The notes under the pieces are model-generated. The model had not been told where the DNA came from and searched no databases. It saw only the letters and a program-made list of their open reading frames with translations. Positions 46,561 to 56,100 of a DNA stretch of 57,945 bases are shown here, piece by piece. Every line of letters begins with the position of its first letter. Within the stretch, counting starts at the first letter, position 1. The stretch lies in the NCBI GenBank assembly GCA_035939775.1, contig DASZFO010000104.1, forward strand, positions 1 to 57,945, read 5' to 3'. The position numbers were made by a program, and so were the translations under genes. Source of the DNA: Pirellulales bacterium (GTDB lineage: Bacteria > Planctomycetota > Planctomycetia > Pirellulales > DATAWG01).

Positions 46561-46965
46561 TCAGCCGTGTTGCTCTTCGGCGCATTGTTTTTGATAGGCC
46601 GAGTAGTCCATCAACCCGGCCAGCGACGATTCATCGTCGACGCGAATCTTGGCGATCCAGCCGGCGCCGTAGGGATCGGTGGACAAGGTTTCCAACTTGT
46701 TCGGCAGTTCCTTGTTCACCGCGACGACTTCGCCGCTCACCGGGCTATACAGATCGCTCACCGCTTTGACCGACTCGATCTCGCCGAAAGCTTCTCCCAC
46801 CTTCACGCGGCGGCCGACCTCGGGAAGCTGCATGAACACCAGATCGGTCAGCGATTCGACGGCGAACGCCGAGACGCCGACCGTGGCGACTTTAGCGCCC
46901 GGCGATTCCGGCTCGATCTGGACCCATTCGTGCGTCTTGGCGTAGAGCAGTTGTTCTGGCTTCAC
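46561..46965 (-). CDS. gcvH: Glycine cleavage system H protein
   Basis: 134 residues, GTG start with AAAGGGA upstream. The lipoyl domain is complete: AKTHEWVQIEPE at the N-terminus, ESLTDLVFMQLPEVGRRVKV, and FGEIESVKAVSDLYSPVSGE with the lipoylated Lys67. It carries the aminomethyl group from P-protein to T-protein and to lipoamide dehydrogenase. It is between gcvT and gcvPA; the lipoate-ligase-type gene at the end of the cluster may modify it. Confidence 0.96.
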   Translation of the reverse strand: MKPEQLLYAKTHEWVQIEPESPGAKVATVGVSAFAVESLTDLVFMQLPEVGRRVKVGEAFGEIESVKAVSDLYSPVSGEVVAVNKELPNKLETLSTDPYGAGWIAKIRVDDESSLAGLMDYSAYQKQCAEEQHG

Positions 46966-46977
46966 GGGAGAATCCCT

Positions 46978-48123
46978 TTACGAAGAACGGCGATAAAACG
47001 GCAATTTCACGACGCGCGCCGGCTCGGATTGCCCGCGAATGTCGACGAACAATTCGGCGCCCGGATCGGCCGCATCGGGGCGGACGTAGCCCATCGCGAT
47101 GGGCCGATTGAGCGTGGGTGAAAAGGTTCCGCTGGTCACTTCACCGATCTGGGTTCGCGAGCCGGCTTCCGGGCCGCGCAGAATTGGGTAATGCTCGCGC
47201 GGAACGCGCTTGCCCGACAATTCGAGGCCGATGCGAACTCGTGCTAGCGGCGATTGCTTGAGCTTGGCCAGCGCATCGCGACCGGGAAACATTCGATTCT
47301 CCAAGTTGACGGCGAAACCGAGGCCGGCTTCCAGCGGATTGATCTCTTCGGACAATTCGTGGCCATAGAGCGGCATGGCGGCTTCGAGGCGCAATGTATC
47401 TCGCGCCCCGAGCCCGGCGGCCATGACGCCTTGATCGTGGCCCGCGGCGAGCAGCTTCTCCCAAATGACGACGGCGGCGGGCGCCGGCACCGTCAGCTCG
47501 AAGCCATCCTCGCCCGTGTAGCCGGTGCGGCTGACGATGGCGGGCGAACCTGCTACATCCGTCTCGATACCGTAGTAATACGTCAATGCAGCGAGATCAG
47601 CGGCCAACAGGGGCTGCATGAGTCGCAGCGCCGTCGGACCTTGGACGGCGATCATCGCCGTCTCGAGGGTCACGTCGTTGAGCAGCACGCTGCGGCCAGC
47701 CAGCCGGAACCGGACCCAGTTGAGAATCTTGGTGCGATTGCTGGCATTGACGACGAGCAAGTGCCGCGGCGAGCTATCGGCTGCGTCGGCGAGACGGTAG
47801 ATCAACACGTCGTCGAGAATCCCGCCGGTATCGTTGGTCACCAACGAATAGCGAATCTGTCCAACCGCCATATCGGAGACTCGGCGCGTGAGTAAACCCT
47901 CTAGAAACCTGCCGCAACCTGGGCCGGCGAAGTTGAGCCGCCCCATGTGCGACACGTCGAATAGCCCCGCCGTGGTCCGCGTTGCCTGGTGCTCGGCCAC
48001 GATCGAGCCGAAATGCACCGGCATCGACCAACCGGCGAAATCGACCAGCTTCCCGCCGTGCGCCGCGTGCCAATCGTAGAGCGGCGTCTTGGCCAACGGC
48101 GGATTTGCAAGCGCGACGGACAT
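46978..48123 (-). CDS. gcvT: Glycine cleavage system T protein (aminomethyltransferase)
   Basis: 381 residues from the ATG at 48123. Family motifs: KLVDFAGWSMPVHFGSIVAE, GLFDVSHMGRLNFAGPG, YSLVTNDTGGILDDVLIYRL and ARDTLRLEAAMPLYGHELSE. It transfers the aminomethyl carbon to tetrahydrofolate, releasing ammonia. It heads the gcv cluster and is followed after 12 bases by gcvH. The region just upstream of the ATG is a heptamer array (48131-48165), so no normal ribosome-binding site is seen. No glycine riboswitch motif was recognised in the leader. Confidence 0.95.
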   Translation of the reverse strand: MSVALANPPLAKTPLYDWHAAHGGKLVDFAGWSMPVHFGSIVAEHQATRTTAGLFDVSHMGRLNFAGPGCGRFLEGLLTRRVSDMAVGQIRYSLVTNDTGGILDDVLIYRLADAADSSPRHLLVVNASNRTKILNWVRFRLAGRSVLLNDVTLETAMIAVQGPTALRLMQPLLAADLAALTYYYGIETDVAGSPAIVSRTGYTGEDGFELTVPAPAAVVIWEKLLAAGHDQGVMAAGLGARDTLRLEAAMPLYGHELSEEINPLEAGLGFAVNLENRMFPGRDALAKLKQSPLARVRIGLELSGKRVPREHYPILRGPEAGSRTQIGEVTSGTFSPTLNRPIAMGYVRPDAADPGAELFVDIRGQSEPARVVKLPFYRRSS

Positions 48124-48130
48124 GAAGAGG

Positions 48131-48165
48131 GATTCGGGGCTAGGGATTCGGGACTCGTAATTCAA
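48131..48165. repeat. Heptamer array GATTCGG upstream of gcvT
   Basis: Five units (GATTCGG, GGCTAGG, GATTCGG, GACTCGT, AATTCAA) occupy the position of the gcvT ribosome-binding region, starting 8 bases from the start codon. Confidence 0.75.
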
Positions 48166-48251
48166 GTCGGGCCCGATGGTCGCGCAGTGCGGCGCAACAA
48201 TCTCGTTACGCGTCAAGATGCCAAGGATCCGCCCCGCTGACCGCTGGTATT

Positions 48252-48287
48252 GTAGCGGCTTCCCCCATCCATGCCAGGGGCCGCTAC
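48252..48287. repeat. REP-like hairpin donating the RNase R stop codon
   Basis: It starts GTAGCGGCTTCCCC and ends CCAGGGGCCGCTAC; outer GTAGCGGC and GCCGCTAC pair perfectly, with inner CCCC/GGGG pairing. On the minus strand the GTAG foot contains the TAG stop codon of the RNase R gene (48286-48284). Confidence 0.8.
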
Positions 48288-50644
48288 CGCCGCTTCTTCC
48301 CGCGTTTCGGCGGGCCGCGGTTGGGGCGTTTGAATTGGCCGTAGGTTGGCCGTTCCATTTTCTTGCCAGCGCGGCGGCCGTGCTGGACGAGTTGGAAATC
48401 GAGTTCGCGGCGGTCGGTGTCCACGCGGGCGACGCTCACGCGGACCGGGTCACCCAGCCGGAAGGCATTGCCCGAGCGGCGGCCCGTGAGCGTGTGCGCG
48501 GCGCGGTCGAAGCTGTAGAAATCATCGGCCAGGGACGAGACGCGGATCAGACCTTCCGCCGGCAGATTGATTCCTTGCACGAACAGTCCGAAATCCTCGA
48601 CCCCCGTCACGACCGCGTCCATTTCCTCGCCGATCCGCTGGCTCATGTAGACGAGCAGCTTGAGCTTCGTCAGCTCGCGCTCGGCCGCTTCGGCCCGTTG
48701 CTCGCGATCCGAACAATGCTCGCCCAAGCGGGCCAAGTCCGCCATGTCGTTCACTGGCTTCTTGCGGTGCAGGTAATGGTCGATCAGGCGATGGATCGTC
48801 AGGTCGGGATAGCGGCGGATCGGCGAGGTGAAATGGCAATAGCAATCGCTCGCCAATGCGTAGTGCCCTTCCTCGACCGGGCTGTAGACGGCCCGTTGCA
48901 GGCTGCGCAGCACGGCGTAGTTCACGGCATGTTGCTCGGGGCGGCCGGCGACCAAGCTCAGCAGCTTTTGCAACGCGAAGCGGCTCACGAGGCTCTCCGT
49001 GTGAAAGCCCAAATCGGCGACGAACTTGTCGAGCGCTTCGAGCTTTCGCGGATCGGGATCGGAATGCACGCGACGCAGAAAGAGAAAGCCCGCTTCGTGC
49101 AATACCTCGGCGACCGCCTCATTGGCCGCGAGCATGAATTCCTCGATGATCTGATGGCTCTCGGTGTTTTGTACGACGTGAGCGCCCGACACGCGGCCAT
49201 CCTTGTCCAGATCGACCTTGATCTCCTTCATCGCCAATTCGAGTGCCCCGCGGCCGAACCGCCGGGCACGCAGGATCATCGCCAATTCGTGCATCCGGCC
49301 GAGCAGATCGTGCACGTCGGGAGTGAGCTTGCCGCGCCAGTCCTCGCGATCGGCCAAGTAGTGATCGACTTCTTCATAGGTGAACCGCCGCCTGCTCTTG
49401 ATCGCCGCGGTATGGACATCGACCGCCACCCGCGCCCCTTCTGGCGTGAACTCGATGAAGGCCGTCTTCGTGTATCGCACTTTATGCGGCTGGAGGCTCG
49501 CCAGATTGTTCGAGATGATCTCGGGGAGCATCGGCACGACGCGGTCGGGCAAATAAACACTCGTGCCGCGGTGTAGGGCCTCGCGATCGAGCGGACTCTT
49601 GCCACGCACGAAATGCGAGACGTCGGCGATATGCACCCCGAGACGCCAGTGGCCGTTTTCGATCCGCTCGAGAGAAATCGCGTCGTCGAAGTCGCGGGCA
49701 TCGACCGGATCGATCGTGATCACCGTCTCGCGAGTGAGATCGACGCGCTGCCCCGCGATCGTTTCATCGAACCGCTCGGCCTGCTTGCGGGCGTCTTCGA
49801 GCGCATCGTCGGCAAATTGATCGGGCAGGTTGTATTCGCGGATGATCGAAAGCGTATCGACCCCCGGATCGCCACGGGCGCCGAGCACTTCGATGATCAC
49901 CCCTTCGCCGTCGCGATAGTGCGTCGGAAAGCGCACCATCTCGAAGACGACTTTGTCGTCGGGCTGGGCGTTTTTCGCCCCCGGATCGCCGAGCAGGATC
50001 GGGCGGACGAAGAGTGTGCCGTCGACCTGGGCATAGGCATTGCCCGCCGACTCGAAGTATGTGCCCACGAATTGGTGCGTTTCCCGTTCGAGCACTTCGA
50101 CGATCTCGCCGACCGGATTCGGGCGGCGCACGTCGCGATGCTTCTGAAGTTTGACCAGCACCGTATCGCCGCTGGCCGCATCGAGCGTCCGATCGGCGGG
50201 GATAAACACGTCCAACTTGCGATCGGCTTGCGGGGCAGAATCGGTGGGCCGCACGAAACCAAAGCCAGCCTGCGCGCGGCGAAAGAGTCCCGTGATCTGG
50301 CTGGCCACGACGCCACGCGGCGCGGGAGACCGCGCGGATTTCGCCGCGCCGCCGGCCGATTTCGTCGCCGACTCAGCCGATTTCGCGGCGTCGCCGGCAT
50401 CATTGCCGCTCGCCGCCTTGCCGTCAACAGCTTTGCTGACCCTGCCGGCCGTGGGGAAAACAAGATGGCTTGCGCCGTAGACCAACTGGCCCGACTTCAC
50501 GAGCCGCTTGAGCACCCTTTTGAATTCCCGCTCGCGATCGTCGCCAACGCCGAGCTTCTTGGCGATCACCCGCGGTTTGACCGGCTGGTAATTCGGCTGC
50601 CCGACATGGTCGAGGATTTTCGATTCGAGATCAACATTCGTCAT
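48284..50644 (-). CDS. rnr: Ribonuclease R
   Basis: 786 residues from the ATG at 50644, which lies in a heptamer array. Order of domains: N-terminal helix-turn-helix (VKPRVIAKKLGVGDDREREF), basic linker, cold-shock domain (TGLFRRAQAGFGFVRPT near residue 105), RNB nuclease domain with the Asp cluster ETVITIDPVDARDFDDAISL, an S1 domain (AVVTGVEDFGLFVQG), and a basic C-terminal tail KRPNRGPPKRGKKRR. It degrades structured RNA 3' to 5' in the cytoplasm. The gene is 42 bases after the YhaM-like nuclease gene, forming a turnover pair. Confidence 0.95.
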   Translation of the reverse strand: MTNVDLESKILDHVGQPNYQPVKPRVIAKKLGVGDDREREFKRVLKRLVKSGQLVYGASHLVFPTAGRVSKAVDGKAASGNDAGDAAKSAESATKSAGGAAKSARSPAPRGVVASQITGLFRRAQAGFGFVRPTDSAPQADRKLDVFIPADRTLDAASGDTVLVKLQKHRDVRRPNPVGEIVEVLERETHQFVGTYFESAGNAYAQVDGTLFVRPILLGDPGAKNAQPDDKVVFEMVRFPTHYRDGEGVIIEVLGARGDPGVDTLSIIREYNLPDQFADDALEDARKQAERFDETIAGQRVDLTRETVITIDPVDARDFDDAISLERIENGHWRLGVHIADVSHFVRGKSPLDREALHRGTSVYLPDRVVPMLPEIISNNLASLQPHKVRYTKTAFIEFTPEGARVAVDVHTAAIKSRRRFTYEEVDHYLADREDWRGKLTPDVHDLLGRMHELAMILRARRFGRGALELAMKEIKVDLDKDGRVSGAHVVQNTESHQIIEEFMLAANEAVAEVLHEAGFLFLRRVHSDPDPRKLEALDKFVADLGFHTESLVSRFALQKLLSLVAGRPEQHAVNYAVLRSLQRAVYSPVEEGHYALASDCYCHFTSPIRRYPDLTIHRLIDHYLHRKKPVNDMADLARLGEHCSDREQRAEAAERELTKLKLLVYMSQRIGEEMDAVVTGVEDFGLFVQGINLPAEGLIRVSSLADDFYSFDRAAHTLTGRRSGNAFRLGDPVRVSVARVDTDRRELDFQLVQHGRRAGKKMERPTYGQFKRPNRGPPKRGKKRR

Positions 50645-50696
50645 TCGTGTTTCGTCATTCTTTCGACATTCGTGCTTCGACATTCGTCATTCGCTC
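50642..50696. repeat. Heptamer array CATTCGT/TCGACAT between two nuclease genes
   Basis: About eight units (CATTCGT, GTTTCGT, CATTCTT, TCGACAT, TCGTGCT, TCGACAT, TCGTCAT, TCGCTCG). It contains both the stop codon of the HD/OB nuclease gene (50689-50687) and the start codon of the RNase R gene (50644). Confidence 0.85.
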
Positions 50697-51658
50697 GCCG
50701 CGCCCTTGAACAGCTTGCGGCTCAGGCCGGGGTGGAACTGGGTCCACGAGCTGTCGCAATTGGCGTCGTCGCGGATGAGTTGTTGGAAGTGGTGGATCTT
50801 GGCGTCGAGGTTGTCGAGATAATGCAGGGCCACCGCTTCGAGCGTCATCGGCAGCTTGGGGGCGCCGAATTCATACGCTCCGTGATGGCTGATGATCATG
50901 TGCTTCAGCCGGAGCGCCGTTTCGGCCGGGATCGCTTCGCCCGAAAGCTTTTCCGCCTCGGCCAGCTTGGCGTCGAGGATCGTTACCGCGAGTACGACGT
51001 GCCCAAGCATCTGCCCGGCGTCGGTGTATACGAATCCGCGCTCGCTGCTCAGCTCCTCGATCTTGCCGATGTCGTGCAGGAACGCGCCGAACAGCAGCAG
51101 ATCGCGGTCGATGGCCGGATAGCGATCGACGATCCGCGCGGCGATCTCCATCAGGTTGACGACGTGCTCGACCAGCCCGCCCAGATAGGCATGATGGTTC
51201 TTGATCCCCGCCGGAGCGCGCGCGAAGCGGCGCATGAACTCTTCGTCGGCCAGAAAACACTCGGCCAGGTTTCGCAGATGCGGATCGCGCATGCCGCGGA
51301 GCAATTCGGCCAGCCGCGCCGCCAGCCGATCGATCTCGGCCGGCGAAAGGTGCATGAAATCGGCGAACTCGATTTCCTCGGTCCGGGCCTTGCAAATGCT
51401 GGTGGCGATCATTTGCAGGCCGCCTTGATAGACCTGCGTCGATCCCTCGACGCGGACGAAATCGCCATCCTCGAAACCGCGATAATCGGCGTCGCCGGCG
51501 TTCCACATCCGGGCGGAAAGCGAACCGCTCCGGTCCGACAATTCGACCTGCAAGTACAGATTGCCGTTGCGGTTAGGCCGAAGCTGTTTCTGCGAAGCTA
51601 GAAACACCTGGTCGACCGTTTCTTGATGCCCCAATTGATTGACAAAACGACGCTGCAT
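50687..51658 (-). CDS. YhaM-like 3'-5' exoribonuclease (OB plus HD domain)
   Basis: 323 residues from the ATG at 51658 (weak ribosome-binding site; frame open to 51772). Residues about 15-90 form an OB fold (NGNLYLQVELSDRSGSLSAR; FEDGDFVRVEGSTQVYQGGL). The HD metal-dependent phosphohydrolase domain follows: HAYLGGLVEHVVNLMEIAAR with H165, GAFLHDIGKIEEL with H195/D196, and LKHMIISHHGAYEFGAPKLP. This order is that of YhaM/CbfA 3'-5' exoribonucleases. It is adjacent to the RNase R gene. The protein resembles YhaM throughout, though nuclease activity cannot be proven here. Confidence 0.85.
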   Translation of the reverse strand: MQRRFVNQLGHQETVDQVFLASQKQLRPNRNGNLYLQVELSDRSGSLSARMWNAGDADYRGFEDGDFVRVEGSTQVYQGGLQMIATSICKARTEEIEFADFMHLSPAEIDRLAARLAELLRGMRDPHLRNLAECFLADEEFMRRFARAPAGIKNHHAYLGGLVEHVVNLMEIAARIVDRYPAIDRDLLLFGAFLHDIGKIEELSSERGFVYTDAGQMLGHVVLAVTILDAKLAEAEKLSGEAIPAETALRLKHMIISHHGAYEFGAPKLPMTLEAVALHYLDNLDAKIHHFQQLIRDDANCDSSWTQFHPGLSRKLFKGAASE

Positions 51659-51772
51659 CACAACTCTTTCTGATCCAAAGAAGGCCAAACCGCTCGGCCG
51701 GCCCGAGAAAAATTCCCCCATATAGCGAATTGATTCTAGCGCGGCAGGGCACGGGCCACAAGGGAGTGACAA

Positions 51773-51958
51773 GTGACAACCGACGAGAGCATGCCGACCG
51801 GGAAACCGGCGCTATTCGGCTCGCTGGCCAACCTGATCGCCATTTTGAAAGCCCGGCGTGAAGGGGTCGCGATTTCGTTCTGGGAATACCTCCGCGTCTG
51901 CCTGCGGCTGACGCTCGTGACGCTGGCGCTAGCGGTCGCTTGGCGGCTCTGGGCGTAG
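51773..51958 (+). pseudogene. C-terminal remnant of an ArsB/SLC13-type permease
   Basis: The 61-residue frame contains LFGSLANLIAILKARREGVA then ISFWEYLRVCLRLTLVTLAL and AVAWRLWA. In ArsB/NhaD/CitT-type anion permeases the last helix-loop-helix reads about GSxANLIVxxxARREGxxI(S/G)FWEYLRVGLPLTLLTL. Only that last fraction of the permease is present, and the rest is absent from the upstream DNA, so this is a decayed fragment. It begins within a short heptamer-like tract (51764-51784). It overlaps the stop region of the zinc-ribbon gene on the other strand by 30 bases. Confidence 0.6.
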
Positions 51959-52387
51959 ACAGACATGTTGGAAGTATTCGTTCAGAATGGTGGATGTACT
52001 TCCGCACTTGGGGCAGAGTAACCGTTTGCCGGAATCTGAGCTGCGTTCGAGGGATTGGTGGCACTGTGGGCAATCCATTTCCTGGAATTGAACTATCACC
52101 GGAGCGTACCAACGGGACGACGCTACGGACGCGCCGATAATCTCGGCTACTGAGTTAAAGAACGGTGATCGCGAGTCTTCACTGGCCAGGAATTCTTCGT
52201 GCCACACGCGCCAGGCGTTACGATCGACCATTCGCGGGAGACAAATTCGCAAATAGCAGCGCGGACAGTACAAGTCTTGCGTGTGCCCGGGCTTTATCGC
52301 GATGCGAGGGCCGAACCGTAAGATCACTTCGATCCCTTCCCATTCGTGTGCGCAATCGGGGCACTTAACTTGAAACCCCCATGCCAT
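51929..52387 (-). CDS. Zinc-ribbon protein of unknown function
   Basis: 152 residues. Four CxxC pairs: CPDC near residue 9, CPRC near 42, CPQC near 107 and CPKC near 128, enough for two zinc ribbons; the middle part (SRSPFFNSVAEIIGASVASS) is helical. The N-terminus (MAWGFQVKCPDCAHEWEGIE) has the treble-clef zinc-ribbon look. No catalytic motif. It converges with the permease remnant by 30 bases. Likely a real gene because the Cys spacing is regular, but the function is unknown. Confidence 0.65.
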   Translation of the reverse strand: MAWGFQVKCPDCAHEWEGIEVILRFGPRIAIKPGHTQDLYCPRCYLRICLPRMVDRNAWRVWHEEFLASEDSRSPFFNSVAEIIGASVASSRWYAPVIVQFQEMDCPQCHQSLERSSDSGKRLLCPKCGSTSTILNEYFQHVCLRPEPPSDR

Positions 52388-52453
52388 TTGAGCACCAAAT
52401 CAATGCCAAAAGTCGCGCTAATCTTGTCTGATTCCACGCCTTCGCACTAAGTC

Positions 52454-52900
52454 CTATTTTCGCCGGGGCGCCAATGCGTCGATTTGACGGCCATTCGTTC
52501 TCTCGAGCGTTTCCAAGATAGCTCGCCGCTCTTGCAAGGCGACTGAGTCTCGATCACGAAGCATATAGGCCATGGTGGTGTCCGAGTAATTTGGAGACCG
52601 GGCGTCTACGTGCAGTCGCTTCATTAGCTCGATCTCGCGCGTCCGGTGTGCAATGGCCTCCCTTACGCTCCCTTTGAGTTCGGACAGCAGCGCTAATGCT
52701 TCCTCGCGAATGATCGCCATATCGTTGTCGGGCACATCGCGCAGGACCCGCTCCAAGCGATCCACGTAACGCTGAGCACTGGCCGTCTGTTTTCGTGAGT
52801 ACAACCAATACCGAATCTTTTTGCAGAGGTAGTCCAGTTCGGCCCAACTGCTCGCGAAGCGGCGTTGAGTTGCCGGCGGCTTTGGCAGTTTACGAATCAT
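52454..52900 (-). CDS. Small helical protein of unknown function
   Basis: 148 residues from the ATG at 52900, which has GGAG 9-13 bases upstream; a TTG at 52915 and an ATG at 52909 are alternatives. All-helical and highly charged, for example LDYLCKKIRYWLYSRKQTAS and AQRYVDRLERVLRDVPDNDM, then IIREEALALLSELKGSVREA. It follows the small basic gene with adjoining ends (52906). Family not recognised. Confidence 0.6.
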   Translation of the reverse strand: MIRKLPKPPATQRRFASSWAELDYLCKKIRYWLYSRKQTASAQRYVDRLERVLRDVPDNDMAIIREEALALLSELKGSVREAIAHRTREIELMKRLHVDARSPNYSDTTMAYMLRDRDSVALQERRAILETLERTNGRQIDALAPRRK

Positions 52901-52905
52901 CGATT

Positions 52906-53109
52906 TCATCTCCAATGAGGCTTGACCAGATCCGGATCGAGTTCCGGACGCATGCGGCGCGCCTCATCCGACATTTCATCCCAGGCCTTCCTCGCCTCGT
53001 CATATTGCTTATCCGCGGTGGCCCTCTTCTCCGCGGCTCTTTTCTGAAATCGGCGCTTCTTTGCCGGATCAGACTTTATTCTATGCCCGCGCCCCGGTGT
53101 ATGTCCCAT
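52906..53109 (-). CDS. Small basic protein of unknown function
   Basis: 67 residues. Lys/Arg-rich N-terminus (RGHRIKSDPAKKRRFQKRAA), then a charged helix (DKQYDEARKAWDEMSDEARR) and a short C-terminal tail. Highly charged, so probably nucleic-acid or ribosome associated, but nothing more can be said. Its stop codon is close to the next gene's start region, suggesting cotranscription with 52454-52900. Confidence 0.5.
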   Translation of the reverse strand: MGHTPGRGHRIKSDPAKKRRFQKRAAEKRATADKQYDEARKAWDEMSDEARRMRPELDPDLVKPHWR

Positions 53110-53147
53110 TGGAATCAGAGTCGTCCGACTGTCGTTGGGACAATAAC

Positions 53148-56100
53148 TTATGGTTTTGCCGGATTTACTTCATAGATCGGCAGGTGGCGGTAGTAGACTT
53201 CGAGCGAGAGGAGGTTCATCGTGGTGACGTAGATGCGCCCGCAGACGGAGCCCCAGCGGTCGGGGACGGGGTGTTGCGGGTCCCAGCTTCCGGCGAGCGA
53301 GCCGGTGGCGATCTGGCTGTTGATCAATAGCGGATGCAGCCGCTCGTTCCAGGCTTTCCAGTAGTCGCCCTTGAGTTGGAACATGACTTGCGTGGCGTAG
53401 TACCAGTAGTACGTGTCGCGCGAGTACATGTCGGTCGCCCGCGGCGGGTTCGTCATGATGAATTCGGCCCCGCGGAGCAGGTTCGGATCGTCGCGCCGCC
53501 AACCGAGATAAATGCGGGTCAAGAGGGCGACGGCGGTCATCGTCGGCCGGCGCGAATCGAGCGGGCTCTGCGATCGCGGGTCTTGCGGACGATAAATGTA
53601 GCGCGAGCCGTCTTGCGGCGAGATTTGCGCGGAATCGAGAAACTGAGCTACCCGCTCGTACGCAACTTTGGGAACCTCCAAGCCAGCCAGTTCCCCGCTC
53701 TTGAGCGCGGTGGTTTGCCAACCGGTGACGGATGTATCGCTATCGTCGCCCGGATCGTAGCGCCAGCCGCCGTTTCTTCGATCTTGCGCGGCGAGGATGA
53801 AGTTGACCGCCTTTTGGGCCGGCTCGCGGAGCCGCTTGTCGCCGGTCATTCCCAGCGCTTCGCAAACGGAGAGCGTGGCAATCGCATGGCTGTAAAGCCG
53901 GGTCCAACGATTCGGATTTGCCTGCTGGTCCATCGGCAGAAACAAATCGCCATCGGCCTTTTGATGGTTCAAGAGATACTCGAGGCCGCGGCGGACAGTG
54001 TTGTGATACTTGTCGTCGAAATGGTCGTAACCGGCGCCGAGGAAGGCCAAGAGCGCGAGGCCGGTGGCGGCCGTGTCGGAGCGATAGACGCCGGCATCAG
54101 ACTCGGTCGCGCCGGGGAATCGGTGCAGGCTCCAGCTTCCATCGGCGGCCTGCATCTGAGCGAGATAGACAAGCCCGAGTTCGATCGACTGCTCGGTGCG
54201 GCCGTCGGAATCGGCGTTGCCGTTGCCCTTGCCGTTGCGACCCTCGCGGCTGCGGCCGCTGAAGGAAGGCGTCGGCGCTCGGACCGGTGCATCGGCGGCG
54301 ACGGCCGGCCCGCCGCCCCCCGGCTGACGCTGTAAGAACCGGCCGGAGCTGATGGCAAGCTGGTCGCTATCGGGAAGCGCTCGGCGATCCGGCACGCCGA
54401 ATTGCGGCACTCGGCCGGCCGCCGTTGAATCGGGGCTGCCGAGCAGGGCGCTTTTCACGTACAGCCCGGCGTTGCCATAGCGCCGACCGCTCCCGTCGCC
54501 GCCGAGGCCGATTCCACCCGGCCCGCCTGGACCGTCGTCCCCCGATCCGCTCGCTCCACCAGTCGCATTGTTGCCGGTACCGGAGGCGGCGGGCGATCCG
54601 GCGAACTGCGGCGTTGCGCCTTCGACGGCCAATCCGCCCGGCGTGCCGATCGAATTCGATTTCGGCAAAAGACCTCCGATTCCCGCTCCAACCGCGGAAG
54701 GTCCGCCATCGCCGTTGCCGGACAACCCCGGCGCTCCGGCGCCGGACCCCGCCGCGCCGACTTGCACTCCTCCCGCGATTCCGTCGATGCCCGCGCCGGG
54801 CTGACCGGACCCTTCACCCGATCCGCCGCCAGTCGGAAGGCCGCCCGCCGATTGACGCCCGACGCCGGCCAGCGCGCCTTCGAGACCGCTCCAGCCTGGA
54901 CCGTACTGCCCGCTGCCATCGCCACCGGGACCATTGCCGCCATTGCCCGAGCCGTGGTCGCCGCTGCCGGTGGGGCTGCCGCCGGCGAGTTGCGGCAGAT
55001 CGGCCTGTGCGTCCGCGGCAAAGCCGCCTTGCGCGGACCGTCCCGCTCGGCCAATGCCGGTCCCCAATCCGCCGGGCATGCCGCCGATGATTCCGCCGGG
55101 AAGATCCTCGGTTCCAGCGCCGGGCCGGCCGACTTGAGCGACCCCGATTCGGCCGTTGCCGCCGTCGCCGCCATCTCCACCCGGGCCGTCGCCGGGCCCG
55201 CTCCCGCCGGCCACGAGTGCGCCGCCCGGAATGCCCGAACCGGCCGCCGTGCGCACCGCGCCGGTCGCTCGGACGTCGGCGACGGGGGCATCAGAATCGT
55301 TCTCCACGCCGCCGGATTCACCCGCGCCACCGCGCGGCCTCGATGAAGGAAGCCCGGCGACCGGGGCTAAGTATGTCGCTCGATTGATCCCGGAAAAACC
55401 GAGCTTGCCTTTGCCGACTGGCCCGCCAGCGGCGAGAGACGGGTCGGGATTCGGTCCGACTGGCGACTGGCTGCGACCCGGCAGCGGCCCGGCCATCGCC
55501 AAACTTGCGCCGAAGCCGCCGGCCCCGGCCGGATCGGAAAGCGCCGGGCCAGCGGGACGAGGCGGCGCGCCGCGAGCCAGCGTGCCGCGCGTGACTTGAG
55601 TTGCCGCCGGATTGAGCGAACCGGGACCGCGGCCGCCGTCGGCTGAACGCAACGGTGCTTGACCGGAGAGCGACGCCACGTCGGAGGCCGGCCCGGTCGT
55701 CGCCAATCCCGCGCGCGCCGCGAGCCGCGGCGCATTTGCCGAACTAGCGGCGGAAGACTCATCGCTCGGTGTCGTCACGGCTCGGCGGCTTGCCGAGACG
55801 AGCGACGGCGCAGCGATCGGCGCGGTCATAGCCAGCTCATTTCCAGTTCGTCCGACCACGGCGCCAGCGGGCGCCAGTCGCCCGACGCCCGTTGCTGGAC
55901 TAAGTTGGCTCAAATCGGCGACCGCAGCCTTCGCCGCCGCCGCAGGTTCGGGCGCCTCGCCGCGCGGCGTCGGTCCCGGCTCGGTGATCGTCTTAACCAG
56001 CTTCGGTCCCTGCGCCACTAGCGGCGATGGCAGATCGTTCGTTCGCGGGGCAGGGGTCGATCGCGGACCGCCCGGCTGGAGCGGCGCCGACGTCATCGCC

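Noticed and set aside
48124-48283. Glycine riboswitch before gcvT
   Set aside because: No conserved glycine-riboswitch core was recognised; the leader is a heptamer array plus a REP-like hairpin.
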